Source: Sphingomonas jejuensis (GTDB lineage Bacteria; Pseudomonadota; Alphaproteobacteria; Sphingomonadales; Sphingomonadaceae). Taken from it: a stretch of 64,000 bases of DNA. Below the pieces are notes generated by a model that saw only the letters and a program-made list of their open reading frames with translations, was not told the origin of the DNA and ran no database searches. The DNA lies in contig NZ_JAATJE010000002.1 in the NCBI RefSeq assembly GCF_011927695.1, positions 420,001 through 484,000 of the forward strand. Reading direction: 5' to 3'. This document shows positions 32,244 through 40,511 of this stretch, piece after piece. Each line of letters opens with the position of its first letter. Within the stretch, counting starts at the first letter, position 1. The position numbers were made by a program, and so were the translations under genes.

Positions 32244-32675
32244 ATGATCATCGGTATCGGGTCGGACCTGTGCTCGATCGAGCGGATCGCGCGCTCGCTG
32301 GAGCGGTTCGGCGAACGGTTCGAGACACGCGTGTTCACCCAGGCCGAGCTTGCGCGCGCGGCGCGCCGGCCGTTCACCCGGGCCGGAACCCTGGCCAAGC
32401 GCTTCGCCGCGAAGGAAGCGATGTCGAAGGCGCTGGGCACCGGCTTTCGACAGGGTGTGTTCATGCGCGACATGGGAGTGGCGAACATGGCCAGCGGCGC
32501 GCCGACCATGACGCTCCAGGGCGGTGCCCGGGCGAGGCTTGACGGCATGACGCCGCCGGGCCACGCCGCGCGCATCCACCTGAGCATGACGGACGATCAT
32601 CCCTGGGCCCAGGCATTTGTCGTAATCGAGGCCGTTGCGGTGCCGGACACGGGGATCGGGAGACTTGAGGCGTGA
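32244..32675 (+). CDS. acpS: Holo-[acyl-carrier-protein] synthase
   Basis: Transfers 4'-phosphopantetheine to ACP. 143 residues with the two family motifs: [12 protein letters not shown] (magnesium Asp) and [14 protein letters not shown]. An upstream in-frame Met would add five residues. The lepB start overlaps its stop (GTGA), matching the common alphaproteobacterial pdxJ-acpS-lepB order. Confidence 0.96.
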   Translation: MIIGIGSDLCSIERIARSLERFGERFETRVFTQAELARAARRPFTRAGTLAKRFAAKEAMSKALGTGFRQGVFMRDMGVANMASGAPTMTLQGGARARLDGMTPPGHAARIHLSMTDDHPWAQAFVVIEAVAVPDTGIGRLEA

Positions 32676-33520
32676 ACGCATCCAAGGCGGCCAAGGCCGG
32701 CACCAAGAAGAAGACCGACTGGGTCGGTGAGCTGAAGGGCATCTTCTGGCTGGTGCTGGCGGTGCTCGGCTTCCACAGCTTCGTGGCCAAGCCCTTCTAC
32801 ATCCCGTCCGAATCGATGATGCCGGGGCTGCTGGTCGGCGACCGGCTGGTGGTGTCCAAATTCCCCTATGGCTGGTCGTTCGTGTCGCCCACCTTTCACA
32901 TCCTGCCGCCGATGCCCGGCCGCGTGCTCGGCCGCATGCCTGAGCGGGGCGACGTGGTGATCGTCTCGCCACCCGGCGTGCGCCAGGACTATATCAAGCG
33001 GGTGATCGGCCTGCCGGGCGACCGCATCGAGATGCGCGACGGCACCGTGATCCTGAACGGCGTCCCGATCCGGCGGGAGCGGCAGCCCGACGCGCTGATC
33101 CCGGTCGATGCGAACGCGCCCTGCTCGCCCTTCCAGTTTCCGGGAGCGCTGGAGACCACCGCCGCCGGTGGTGAGGTCTGTCGCCTGCCGATCGTCCGCG
33201 AAACGCTGCCCAACGGGCGGCAGTACGACACGATCGACCTCGGCCCGACGCCGGCCGATAATTTCGCGGCCTTCACCATCCCGGCCGACCACGTGTTCCT
33301 GATGGGCGACAATCGCGATCGCTCTGCCGACAGCCGCGCCGCGCTGATCGACGGGGGTCTGGGCGGGCCGGTGCCGTGGGAGAATCTTGGCGGCCGCGCC
33401 GAGTTCACGACCTTCTCGCTCGACGGATCGTCGACCTGGTACAACCCGATCAGCTGGATCGAGGCGCTGCGCCCCGGCCGTGCCGGCAACAGCCTGCATC
33501 CGGTCCAAAGCGTCAACTGA
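32672..33520 (+). CDS. lepB: Signal peptidase I
   Basis: Cleaves signal peptides at the inner membrane. 282 residues: one N-terminal membrane helix (about residues 22-40), the catalytic Ser48 in PSESMMP, and the general base Lys109 in [12 protein letters not shown], followed by the C-terminal box [14 protein letters not shown] start coupled to acpS. In many alphaproteobacteria rnc follows lepB, but here it does not. Confidence 0.96.
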   Translation: MNASKAAKAGTKKKTDWVGELKGIFWLVLAVLGFHSFVAKPFYIPSESMMPGLLVGDRLVVSKFPYGWSFVSPTFHILPPMPGRVLGRMPERGDVVIVSPPGVRQDYIKRVIGLPGDRIEMRDGTVILNGVPIRRERQPDALIPVDANAPCSPFQFPGALETTAAGGEVCRLPIVRETLPNGRQYDTIDLGPTPADNFAAFTIPADHVFLMGDNRDRSADSRAALIDGGLGGPVPWENLGGRAEFTTFSLDGSSTWYNPISWIEALRPGRAGNSLHPVQSVN

Positions 33521-33821
33521 CGTCCGTCAGCGGGTCGTTTGAGGAGGCGTTGGCGAAAGCTCTCTAGGTGGGGGTCAACAACCCGATCCGGTCGTCGGGT
33601 CGGGTCGCCGCGCACCGCAGTGGATGCTGAGGCGGCCCGCACTTAGCGCCGCAGGCCTTGGTCGCGCTGCGTCACGGACGAGAGCCAGCCGAGAGCAGGG
33701 TCCTGATCGTCAGGCTGTCCCGCTGCCGACGGTGCTTGGCCCGAGGATGAGCTGCACCAGCGGGCGATCAGCCATTCGCGGTGACGATGTCTGATGCAGG
33801 CCGCGCCACAGCCCAATGGCG
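33521..33821. other. Gene-free stretch after lepB
   Basis: About 300 bases between lepB and the FKBP terminator. I see no tRNA, strong promoter or conserved coding frame. A minus-strand frame from about 33780 to 33643 reads WLIARWC...ALGWLSSVTQRDQGLRR and could be a decayed gene end, but it has no start codon of its own and no recognised family. Confidence 0.5.
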
Positions 33822-33850
33822 AAAAACCGGACCCGCGTCGGGCCCGGGTC
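33822..33850 (-). terminator. Rho-independent terminator of rpsU-FKBP
   Basis: On the minus strand: a GACCCG/CGGGTC stem with a nine-base GC-rich loop, followed by CGG and five T. It begins four bases after the FKBP stop codon and would end the two-gene transcript. Confidence 0.65.
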
Positions 33851-33854
33851 GCTT

Positions 33855-34457
33855 TCAGCGCCCGTCGGCGCCCGGTGCGGGGCCACCCGGCGGCATTCCG
33901 CCCGGCATGCCCGGCATCCCGCCCATGCCCTGCATCTGCTGCAGCACGGCGGCCGGGATGAAGTCGATCATCTCGACGTCGAAGATCAGCACGCTGTTGG
34001 CCGGGATCTCGGGCCCGGGCGACTGTTCGCCATAGCCCAGCGCGGGCGGCAGCCAGATGCGGTACTTGGATCCCTTGGGCATCTTGGTCATGCCCTCTGC
34101 AAAGCCGGGGACGACCTGCGCCAGCGGGAACGGCGCGCGCTCGCCCTGATCGAACTGCGATCCGTCGCGCAGCGTGCCGGTGTAGTTCACCAGCACCACG
34201 TCCGACATGGTCGGCGTGGCCCCCTCGCCCGGCTCGATCGCGCGGTACTGAAGGCCCGACTCGGTGGTGACGACACCCGGCTGGCGCGCGTTCCATGCCA
34301 GGAACTGTTCCGGGGTGCCGGCCTGCGCGACCGGCGCGCTGGTGGTGGCCCAGGCCAGCCCACCGGCGGCGGCGACGGCAAGGCCGATGCCCACCCACAA
34401 CGAAACAAGGACGCGGCGGCGCGTCGGTCGCAGCGGAACGGCCGTCACCGATGACAT
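33855..34457 (-). CDS. FKBP-type peptidyl-prolyl isomerase, membrane-anchored
   Basis: 200 residues. An N-terminal anchor or signal helix (VLVSLWVGIGLAVAAAGGLAW, split across about residues 14-35) precedes a spacer and a full FKBP domain: VLVNYTGTLRDGSQFD, VVPGFAEGMTKMPKGSK, WLPPALGYGE, LIFDVEMID. The C-terminal 30 residues are Met/Gly/Pro-rich (MGGMPGMPGGMPPGG). Probably a periplasmic folding factor. It lies 13 bases after rpsU. Confidence 0.92.
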   Translation of the reverse strand: MSSVTAVPLRPTRRRVLVSLWVGIGLAVAAAGGLAWATTSAPVAQAGTPEQFLAWNARQPGVVTTESGLQYRAIEPGEGATPTMSDVVLVNYTGTLRDGSQFDQGERAPFPLAQVVPGFAEGMTKMPKGSKYRIWLPPALGYGEQSPGPEIPANSVLIFDVEMIDFIPAAVLQQMQGMGGMPGMPGGMPPGGPAPGADGR

Positions 34458-34470
34458 GGGTCGAAAAGCC

Positions 34471-34677
34471 TTACTTGGCGCCGTCGCGCTCGGCGCGCTT
34501 GCGCTCCAGCTTGCGAGCCCGGCGGACAGCGGCGGCACGCTCGCGCGCACGCTTCTCCGACGGCTTCTCATAGTGACGGCGCAGCTTCATCTCGCGGTAC
34601 ACGCCCTCACGCTGCAGCTTCTTCTTGAGCGCACGAAGGGCCTGGTCGACATTGTTGTCGCGAACGAGAATTTGCAT
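34471..34677 (-). CDS. rpsU: 30S ribosomal protein S21
   Basis: 68 residues, [22 protein letters not shown] with a very basic C-terminal half ([20 protein letters not shown]), the standard bS21 pattern. It is co-transcribed with the FKBP gene. A perfect 8-base inverted repeat sits 35 bases upstream of the start (34712-34734). Confidence 0.97.
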   Translation of the reverse strand: MQILVRDNNVDQALRALKKKLQREGVYREMKLRRHYEKPSEKRARERAAAVRRARKLERKRAERDGAK

Positions 34678-34711
34678 GAACCGCCGAACTCCGAAAGCCG
34701 AACGCGGCCGA

Positions 34712-34734
34712 TTCGCCCAACCGATATGGGCGAA
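34712..34734 (-). promoter_or_regulatory. Inverted repeat in the rpsU leader region
   Basis: TTCGCCCA and TGGGCGAA pair perfectly over 8 bases with a 7-base loop. It lies between rpsU and the divergent aldolase gene. It could be an RNA hairpin in the rpsU leader, an operator, or both. No T-run follows on either strand, so it is not a standard terminator. Confidence 0.5.
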
Positions 34735-34872
34735 GACCGCGCAATATGAATGCGTTACGCCCGAAACCCTTTCCGGACGCGAACCGCACTCCTAGCACCG
34801 CGCGCCAGCCGCTTCAAGTCGCGGCCGAACAGGTCTAGGAACAGGCCGGAGAGGATGGCCGAGGAGACGATC

Positions 34873-35625
34873 ATGGCAACGGCAGTCGACACCCGGATGA
34901 GCGAGGCGGAATGGGCAGCGCGGCAGGAGCTGGCCGCCTGTTACCGCGTGTTCGACATGCTCGGCTGGTCCGAGATGATCTACAACCATATTACCGTGAA
35001 GGTGCCGGACGAGGAGGGCGCCTTCCTGATCAACCGGTTCGGCCTTCATTTCAGCGAGGTGACCGCGTCCAACCTCGTCAAGATCGACATCGACGGCAAT
35101 GTTCTGGGTGATCCCGCCCCCGTCAACCGCGCCGGCTTCGTCCAGCACGCCGTGTTCCACCGCAACCTGCCGCACGCGCACTGCATCATGCACACCCATA
35201 CCACCGCCGGCATGGCGGTGAGCGCGCTGGAAGGCGGGCTCAGGCCCACCAACTTCTATGCCACCGCCTTTGCCGGGCAGCTCGGCTACCACGACTTCGA
35301 AGGGGTCACCGTACGTGACGAGGAAGGCGCGCGGCTGATCGCGAGCCTCGGGGACAAGCGCGCCATGTTCCTGCGCAATCACGGCATCCTGGTCATGGGC
35401 CGCACGTTGCCAGAGGCGTTCCTGACGCACTGGTCGCTGCAGCGGGCGTGCGAGATCCAGCTGGCGACCATGTCGATGGGAACACCGCTGGAGGTGCCGG
35501 CCGAGGTGATCGCCGTGCACCAGCGCGATCTCAGCCAGGCGCAAGCGCCGGGCGGCCCGGGTGCGGCCGATTTCGCCGCCATGGTCCGGCTGGTGGACCG
35601 GACGGACCGGAGCTGGCGAGACTGA
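34873..35625 (+). CDS. Class II aldolase/adducin family protein
   Basis: 250 residues of the class II (zinc) aldolase fold: early YNHITVKVPDE, the metal-binding HTHT (MHTHTTAG) and the third His in RNHGILVMG. Substrates in this family include sugar phosphates and dicarboxylates; nothing here fixes the choice. The ATG at 34873 has GAGGAG seven bases before it, and an ATG at 34855 with GGAG close by is the alternative. Its stop overlaps the start of the 2Fe-2S gene (TGATG). Confidence 0.88.
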   Translation: MATAVDTRMSEAEWAARQELAACYRVFDMLGWSEMIYNHITVKVPDEEGAFLINRFGLHFSEVTASNLVKIDIDGNVLGDPAPVNRAGFVQHAVFHRNLPHAHCIMHTHTTAGMAVSALEGGLRPTNFYATAFAGQLGYHDFEGVTVRDEEGARLIASLGDKRAMFLRNHGILVMGRTLPEAFLTHWSLQRACEIQLATMSMGTPLEVPAEVIAVHQRDLSQAQAPGGPGAADFAAMVRLVDRTDRSWRD

Positions 35626-36176
35626 TGGTTGCCCTCACCGTCAACAACCAGCCGGTCGATTACCTGATGGATCCGGACACCCCGCTGCTCTGGGCGCTGC
35701 GCGACGCGTCCAACCTGACGGGCGCGAAATATGGCTGCGGCGATGGCAGCTGCGGCGCGTGCACGGTGGATGTCGACGGCGCGGCGGTGCGCGCCTGCAC
35801 CATGTCGCTGGCGGAGGCGGAAGGCCGCTTCGTCACCACCATCGAGGCGCTGTCGCGCGACCGGAGCCATCCGGTCCAGCAGGCCTGGGTCTCAAATCAG
35901 GTGCCGCAGTGCGGGTTCTGCCAGCCCGGCATGATCATGGCGGCCGCCATCCTGCTGCGGCGCACGGCGCGGCCGACCGATACCGAGATCGACGCCGCGA
36001 TCACCAACCTGTGCCGCTGCGGCACCTATCCCAGGGTTCGGGACGCGATTCGCCGCGCTGGCGCCGTGCAGTCCGGCGCGGAGACGATCGCGGCCGCCCC
36101 GCCGCCGCGCATCGATCCGGCCGACGCCGCCGCCGCGGTGCCCGCCCTTACCCCGCCGGAGGCGCGGCAACCTTAA
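35625..36176 (+). CDS. (2Fe-2S)-binding small subunit of a molybdenum hydroxylase
   Basis: 183 residues. The plant-type cluster motif is YGCGDGSCGACTVDVDG...RAC, and the second cluster is QCGFCQPGMIMAA...NLCRCGTY. This is the two-cluster layout of IorA/CoxS-type subunits that carry electrons for a molybdopterin hydroxylase. An Ala/Pro-rich tail of about 35 residues follows. The large molybdopterin subunit, normally next door, is absent on both sides. It is coupled to the class II aldolase gene. Confidence 0.9.
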   Translation: MVALTVNNQPVDYLMDPDTPLLWALRDASNLTGAKYGCGDGSCGACTVDVDGAAVRACTMSLAEAEGRFVTTIEALSRDRSHPVQQAWVSNQVPQCGFCQPGMIMAAAILLRRTARPTDTEIDAAITNLCRCGTYPRVRDAIRRAGAVQSGAETIAAAPPPRIDPADAAAAVPALTPPEARQP

Positions 36177-36276
36177 CGGCGCGGTTCAACGACGTTCAGC
36201 CACGGCTCATGGCGGATGGGTCAAAGAAGCTCCATGATCCGGCGCGTCCTGCACGCGGGTCGTTGGAGAGTATGTC

Positions 36277-37307
36277 ATGCGTAACAGGTTCATTCTGGCG
36301 ATGCTGGCCGCCAGCGTCGCCGTGCCCGCCTCAGCCCAGGTGGCGGAGCTCGCGCCGACGGAAAGCATCGAGCCGGTGCTGGCGAGTCCGGCCCGGGCGG
36401 AGCGGGCTGCCCCCGCAGCGCCCATCGAGATCGCGCAGCGCGAGGGCCGCCGCGGCGGCGGAGAGCGTCGCGGCGGCGGCGAACGCTTTGGTGGTCGCGG
36501 GGGCGGAGAAGGCTTCCGCGGGTCGCCGCGCAGCACCAACGAGGCGGTGTTCCGCGCCCGCGAACGCGCGGTGCCATCGTCCATGTCCGCGCAACCGCGC
36601 CCCGAGCAGGGCGCACGGCAGGAGTTCCGGCGCGAGCGTCGCGACGCCGGCAGGACTTCCGGCAGGAACGGCGCGGCGACCGGCAGGAGTTCCGGCAGGA
36701 GCGTCGCGACTGGCGCCAGGACCGGCCTGCCAACCCGGCGGACAGGGGCGAATGGCGGCGGGAGGGACGCGAGGATCTCCGCGACTTCCGCCAGGATCGC
36801 CGTGACGATCGCCAGGATTTCCGGCGCGACCGCCGCGACGACCGTCAGGACTTCCGCCGCGACAACGGGCGGTGGGATCGCGGCGACAATCGCAACTGGA
36901 ACAACGATCGGCGCTGGAACGACAACCGCGGCTGGAACAATGATCGCCGCTGGAACGACGGGCGGGGATGGAACGGGCGCGATCGCGACGGTCGCGGCTG
37001 GGATCGCGGATGGCGCAACGATCGCCGCTACGACTGGCAGAGCTATCGTCGCTCGAACCGGGCGGTCTTTCGCGGATCGCGCTACTACGCGCCGCGTGGC
37101 TGGGGCTACGGCTACCGCCGGTTCGACATCGGCATCAGCCTGTTCGCCGGGCTCTACGCGTCGAACTACTGGATCAACGATCCCTGGTATTACCGCCTGC
37201 CGCCCGCTTATGGCAGCTACCGGTGGGTGCGCTACTATGACGACGCGCTCCTGGTGGATGTGAGGTCGGGCTATGTCGTGGACGTCATCTACGATTTCTT
37301 CTGGTGA
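36277..37307 (+). pseudogene. RcnB family protein, frameshifted
   Basis: Two frames make one protein. The first begins MRNRFILAMLAASVAVPASAQ, a signal peptide, and runs through an Arg/Gly-rich region to QEFRRERRD at about 36645. The second continues without a break as RQDFRQERR..., an Arg/Asp/Asn repeat region, then RGSRYYAPRGWGYGYRRFD and the RcnB C-terminus YVVDVIYDFFW, stopping TGA at 37305-37307. The shift equals loss of one base near 36643-36650 ('gacgccgg' for expected 'gaccgccgg'). Without it the frame would give about 343 residues. RcnB-like proteins are periplasmic; the E. coli one modulates nickel/cobalt efflux. GGAG lies nine bases before the ATG. It overlaps the oxygenase start by 35 bases. 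Confidence 0.85.
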
Positions 37308-37974
37308 CATAGACCGCGATCAGGCGACGGTGCTGGCCCAGACGGGCCGCGCCGTCGCCGATCGGCTGCGGGAGAACCCGGCGGTTATCGCCATCCCGCA
37401 TGACGGCATCGAGATGTTCGTCGTGCCCGACTTCATCTCCCCGGCAGAATGCGCCGCGTTGATCGAGAAGATCGACGCAGTTTGCCAGCCCTCCACGCTC
37501 CTGTCCGGCGGCACCCTGGCCGACGATGTCGGCTTCCGCACCAGCCACAGCGCCAATCTCGACCGGTTCGATCCGCTTGTGGAGGCGATCGACACCCGGA
37601 TCCTGGCGCTCACCGGCCTGCGGGAGCGGCAGGGCGAGACGATCCAGGGCCAGCGCTATCGGCAGGGACAGCTGTTCAAGCCGCATTATGACTGGTTCGG
37701 CACCGACCAGCCTTATTGGCCGAAGGAAGCGGCGGCCGGCGGGCAGCGCAGCTGGACCACCATGGCCTATCTCAACAGGCCCCAGGCAGGCGGCGCGACC
37801 CGCTTCACATCCGCCGGGTTCCAGGTGGAGCCGCTGCCCGGATTGCTCCTTCTTTGGAACAACATGACCGTCGACGGCCTGCCGAACCCGGCCGTTATGC
37901 ACGAAGGTTCACCCGTCGAGGCGGGAACCAAATACATCTTTACCAAATGGTTCCGTCGAGGCGATTGGTATTGA
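37273..37974 (+). CDS. 2OG-Fe(II) oxygenase (prolyl 4-hydroxylase-like)
   Basis: 233 residues. The iron triad is visible: HYDWF (His and Asp) and the distal His in VMHEGSPVEAGTKYIFTKWF, with Lys for 2-oxoglutarate. The DSBH core has MAYLNRPQAGGATRF. Members hydroxylate prolines in proteins; the target is unknown. The first ATG at 37273 lies inside the 3' end of the broken RcnB gene; GTG at 37330 is an alternative start with a better position after that stop. Confidence 0.88.
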   Translation: MSWTSSTISSGDIDRDQATVLAQTGRAVADRLRENPAVIAIPHDGIEMFVVPDFISPAECAALIEKIDAVCQPSTLLSGGTLADDVGFRTSHSANLDRFDPLVEAIDTRILALTGLRERQGETIQGQRYRQGQLFKPHYDWFGTDQPYWPKEAAAGGQRSWTTMAYLNRPQAGGATRFTSAGFQVEPLPGLLLLWNNMTVDGLPNPAVMHEGSPVEAGTKYIFTKWFRRGDWY

Positions 37975-38088
37975 GGAAGCTTTCGGGAAGCTGACAACCG
38001 CATTCCCGCATCGTTCAGAGCGAATCGCGCAGAAGAGCGTTCATGGAGCCGCCGGATATTCGGCAGGTCCAACGAGAGGAGCTTTTCT

Positions 38089-38565
38089 ATGCGCAAGCTT
38101 ATCATCACTGGCCTGATGCTGGCCACTGCGCTTCCCGGTGTCGCCCAGGCGCAGACCGCCCGAGAGGTGCGCGAGGATGCCCGCGACCTGCGCGATGCGC
38201 GTCGTGACCTGCAGGATGCACGCCGTTACGGCGACCGTGACGACCGCCGCGATGCGCGTCGCGACGTCCGCGATGCCCGCCGCGACTAACGCGAGGAGCT
38301 GCGTGACTATCGCCAGCGCAACCGGCAGCTCTATCGCCAGGGCGCCTATGTCGGCCCGCGCGGCTATCGCTACGTCCCGGCCAATGTCGGCGGCACGCTG
38401 AACCGCTCGCTCTATGCCCGCAACTACTACGTCGCGAACCCGACCCGCTACCGGCTGCCGCCGGTCGCCCGCAACCAGCAGTGGGTGCGCCACGGCAACG
38501 ACGTGCTGCTGGTGGATGTGCGCACCGGCCGCGTCCTCGACGTGAACCGCAATTTCTTCTGGTAA
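38089..38565 (+). pseudogene. RcnB family protein with an in-frame TAA
   Basis: A 158-codon frame interrupted once. It opens with a signal peptide (MRKLIITGLMLATALPGVAQAQ) and an Arg/Asp/Ala repeat region. TAA lies at codon 67 (38287-38289), then the same frame reads REELRDYRQRNRQLYRQG and the RcnB C-terminus VLLVDVRTGRVLDVNRNFFW, stopping at 38563. The context RRD-stop-REEL suggests TAC (Tyr) became TAA. GAGAGGAG lies eight bases before the ATG and a strong terminator follows at 38587, so the transcription unit looks intact. Only the N-terminal 66 residues would be made. Confidence 0.87.
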
Positions 38566-38586
38566 CCCTTCAGTAGCGTTGCGTAA

Positions 38587-38627
38587 GGCCGGCTCGGGAG
38601 CATGCTGCTTCCGGGCCGGTTCCTTTT
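38587..38627 (+). terminator. Rho-independent terminator after the second RcnB gene
   Basis: A 14-base stem (arms 38589-38602 and 38606-38619, including two G-U pairs) with a three-base loop, followed by TTCCTTTT. It is the strongest terminator seen in the window and lies just before the DUF885 gene. Confidence 0.82.
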
Positions 38628-38660
38628 GGGGGCGGCCTGCTCGAACTCGAAAGCCGGTCC

Positions 38661-40499
38661 ATGCGTCGTCTCTCCGCTGCCGCCTGCCTCCTTGCCGCCG
38701 TCGCCGCGGCGGGCCCCGCCCTGGCACAGGCGCCGGCGCGCACGCCCGCGTCCGCAGCAGCGACGCAGGACAGCGCGGCGGACGAGGCGCTGCGCGCGCT
38801 GTTCCGGCAGAGCGACGAAGACAATCTCAGGCGCAATCCGCTGTCGGCGATCTTCCGCGGCGACCTGCGCTACGCCGATCGGCTGGGCGACTACCTGACC
38901 GACGACTATTACGATGCGGAGCGGGCGGCGGCCGAGCAGAGCCTGGCCGCGCTGCAGCGGATCAACAAGGCGGCGCTGACCCCCACCAACCAGATCGCCT
39001 ATGATGTCTTCGAATATCAGCAGCGCGAATCGCTCCGGCAGCTCGACCCTGCGATCCTGGCGCTCACGGCAGTGCGGCCGGTGGATCATTTTTCCGGCTT
39101 CCAGACCTTCTACCCCAGCTTCGCCTCGGGCCAGGGCGCCGCGCCGTTCCGGACCGTCCTCGACTATGAGAACAACATCAAGCGCCATGCCGACTATGTG
39201 CGGCTGACCGACCGGTCGATCGCCCGGCTGCGCGAGGGGATGGCGAGCGGGGTGACGCAGCCCAAGCTGATCGTCCGCAACACGATCGAGCAGCTCGACC
39301 AGCTGATCGCGCAGGACACGCAGGCGTCGACCTTCTACGGCCCGGTGCGCGACTTTCCGGACAGCATCCCCGCGGGCGAGCGTGAGCGGCTGCGCGCCGA
39401 GACGGTCCGCGCGATCGAACAGATCAACGCTGCCCACACGCGGCTGCGCGACTTCCTGCGCGACACCTATCTGCCCGCCGCGCGCGACACGGTGGGCCTC
39501 GGCGGCATGCCCGGCGGCGACCGGCTGTACGCGGCGCTGATCGAGCAGAACACGACGCTGCCGCTCGATGCCGCGACCATCCACGCGCAGGGCCTGGCGG
39601 AGGTCGCCCGGATCCGCGGCCAGATGGAGGCGATCCAGCGCGAGCTTGGCTTCCAGGGGACGCTGGCCCAGTTCTTCGAGCATCTCCGCACCGACCCTGC
39701 CTACCGCCCCGCGTCCGCGCAGGCGCTGATCGACGGGTTCCAGGCGATCGGCCGGCGCGTGGATGCGCGCGTGGGCGAACAGTTCTCCACCATTCCGCAA
39801 ACCCCGCTCGAAATCCGGCCGGTCGAGGCCTATCGGGAGCGCGGGGCCGCCGCCGGCAGCTATCAGGACGGCGTGTGGGATCCTGCCGATCCCGCCAAGA
39901 ACCGGCCGGGCGTCTTTTACTTCAACACCTATGATCTCCCGTCGCGCAACACCTACGGCATGGAAACGCTCTACCTGCACGAAGCCGTGCCGGGGCATCA
40001 CTTCCAGATCAGCCTGGCGCAGGAGAACACGGCGCTGCCCGCCTTCATGCGCTACGGCGGCAACACCGCCTTTGTGGAGGGCTGGGCGCTCTACGCCGAA
40101 ACCCTGTGGCAGGAACTCGGCATGGAGCAGGAGCCGCTGCAGCGCTTCGGCGGCCTTGATGACGAGATGCTGCGCGCGATGCGTCTGGTGGTGGACACCG
40201 GCATCCATGCCTATGGCTGGGACCGTGACCGCGCGATCGCCTACATGCTCGAAAACTCGTCCATGGGCCGCACGGACGCGACCATCGAGGTCGATCGCTA
40301 CATCGCGATCCCGGGTCAGGCCCTGGCCTACAAGACCGGGCAGCTGACGATCAGCCGGCTGAAGGCCGAGGCGCAGCAGGCCCTTGGCGATCGCTTCGAT
40401 CCGCGCGCATTCCACGCGGAGGTGCTGATGACGGGCGCCTTGCCGCTTCCCGTGCTGGAGCAGAAGATCGACGGCTGGGTGGCGAACAGCCGCCGCTGA
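38661..40499 (+). CDS. DUF885 domain metallopeptidase-like protein, secreted
   Basis: 612 residues with a signal peptide (cleavage near ALAQAPA). The DUF885 family is related to M1/M32-like gluzincins: here the zinc motif is HEAVPGHHFQ near residue 435, with the downstream EGWALYAE containing the third ligand. It is probably a periplasmic or outer-membrane peptidase. Substrates are unknown. It is convergent with lysK, with a 12-base gap. Confidence 0.9.
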   Translation: MRRLSAAACLLAAVAAAGPALAQAPARTPASAAATQDSAADEALRALFRQSDEDNLRRNPLSAIFRGDLRYADRLGDYLTDDYYDAERAAAEQSLAALQRINKAALTPTNQIAYDVFEYQQRESLRQLDPAILALTAVRPVDHFSGFQTFYPSFASGQGAAPFRTVLDYENNIKRHADYVRLTDRSIARLREGMASGVTQPKLIVRNTIEQLDQLIAQDTQASTFYGPVRDFPDSIPAGERERLRAETVRAIEQINAAHTRLRDFLRDTYLPAARDTVGLGGMPGGDRLYAALIEQNTTLPLDAATIHAQGLAEVARIRGQMEAIQRELGFQGTLAQFFEHLRTDPAYRPASAQALIDGFQAIGRRVDARVGEQFSTIPQTPLEIRPVEAYRERGAAAGSYQDGVWDPADPAKNRPGVFYFNTYDLPSRNTYGMETLYLHEAVPGHHFQISLAQENTALPAFMRYGGNTAFVEGWALYAETLWQELGMEQEPLQRFGGLDDEMLRAMRLVVDTGIHAYGWDRDRAIAYMLENSSMGRTDATIEVDRYIAIPGQALAYKTGQLTISRLKAEAQQALGDRFDPRAFHAEVLMTGALPLPVLEQKIDGWVANSRR

Positions 40500-40511
40500 T
40501 GGCGGTCGCGC

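Noticed and set aside
33643-33781. Frame reading WLIARWC...WLSSVTQRDQGLRR downstream of the FKBP gene
   Set aside because: It has no start codon of its own, no ribosome-binding site and lies past a terminator; at most a decayed fragment.
36601-36990. CRISPR-like or tandem repeat array
   Set aside because: The repetition is of degenerate codons for Arg/Asp/Gln within the RcnB gene, without constant repeat and variable spacer units.
36277-37263. A 328-residue Thr/Ala/Gly-rich open frame
   Set aside because: It is the out-of-frame reading of the Arg/Asp repeats of the RcnB gene. The true C-terminus with FFW lies in another frame, so the open frame is a by-product of high GC and the repeated codons.
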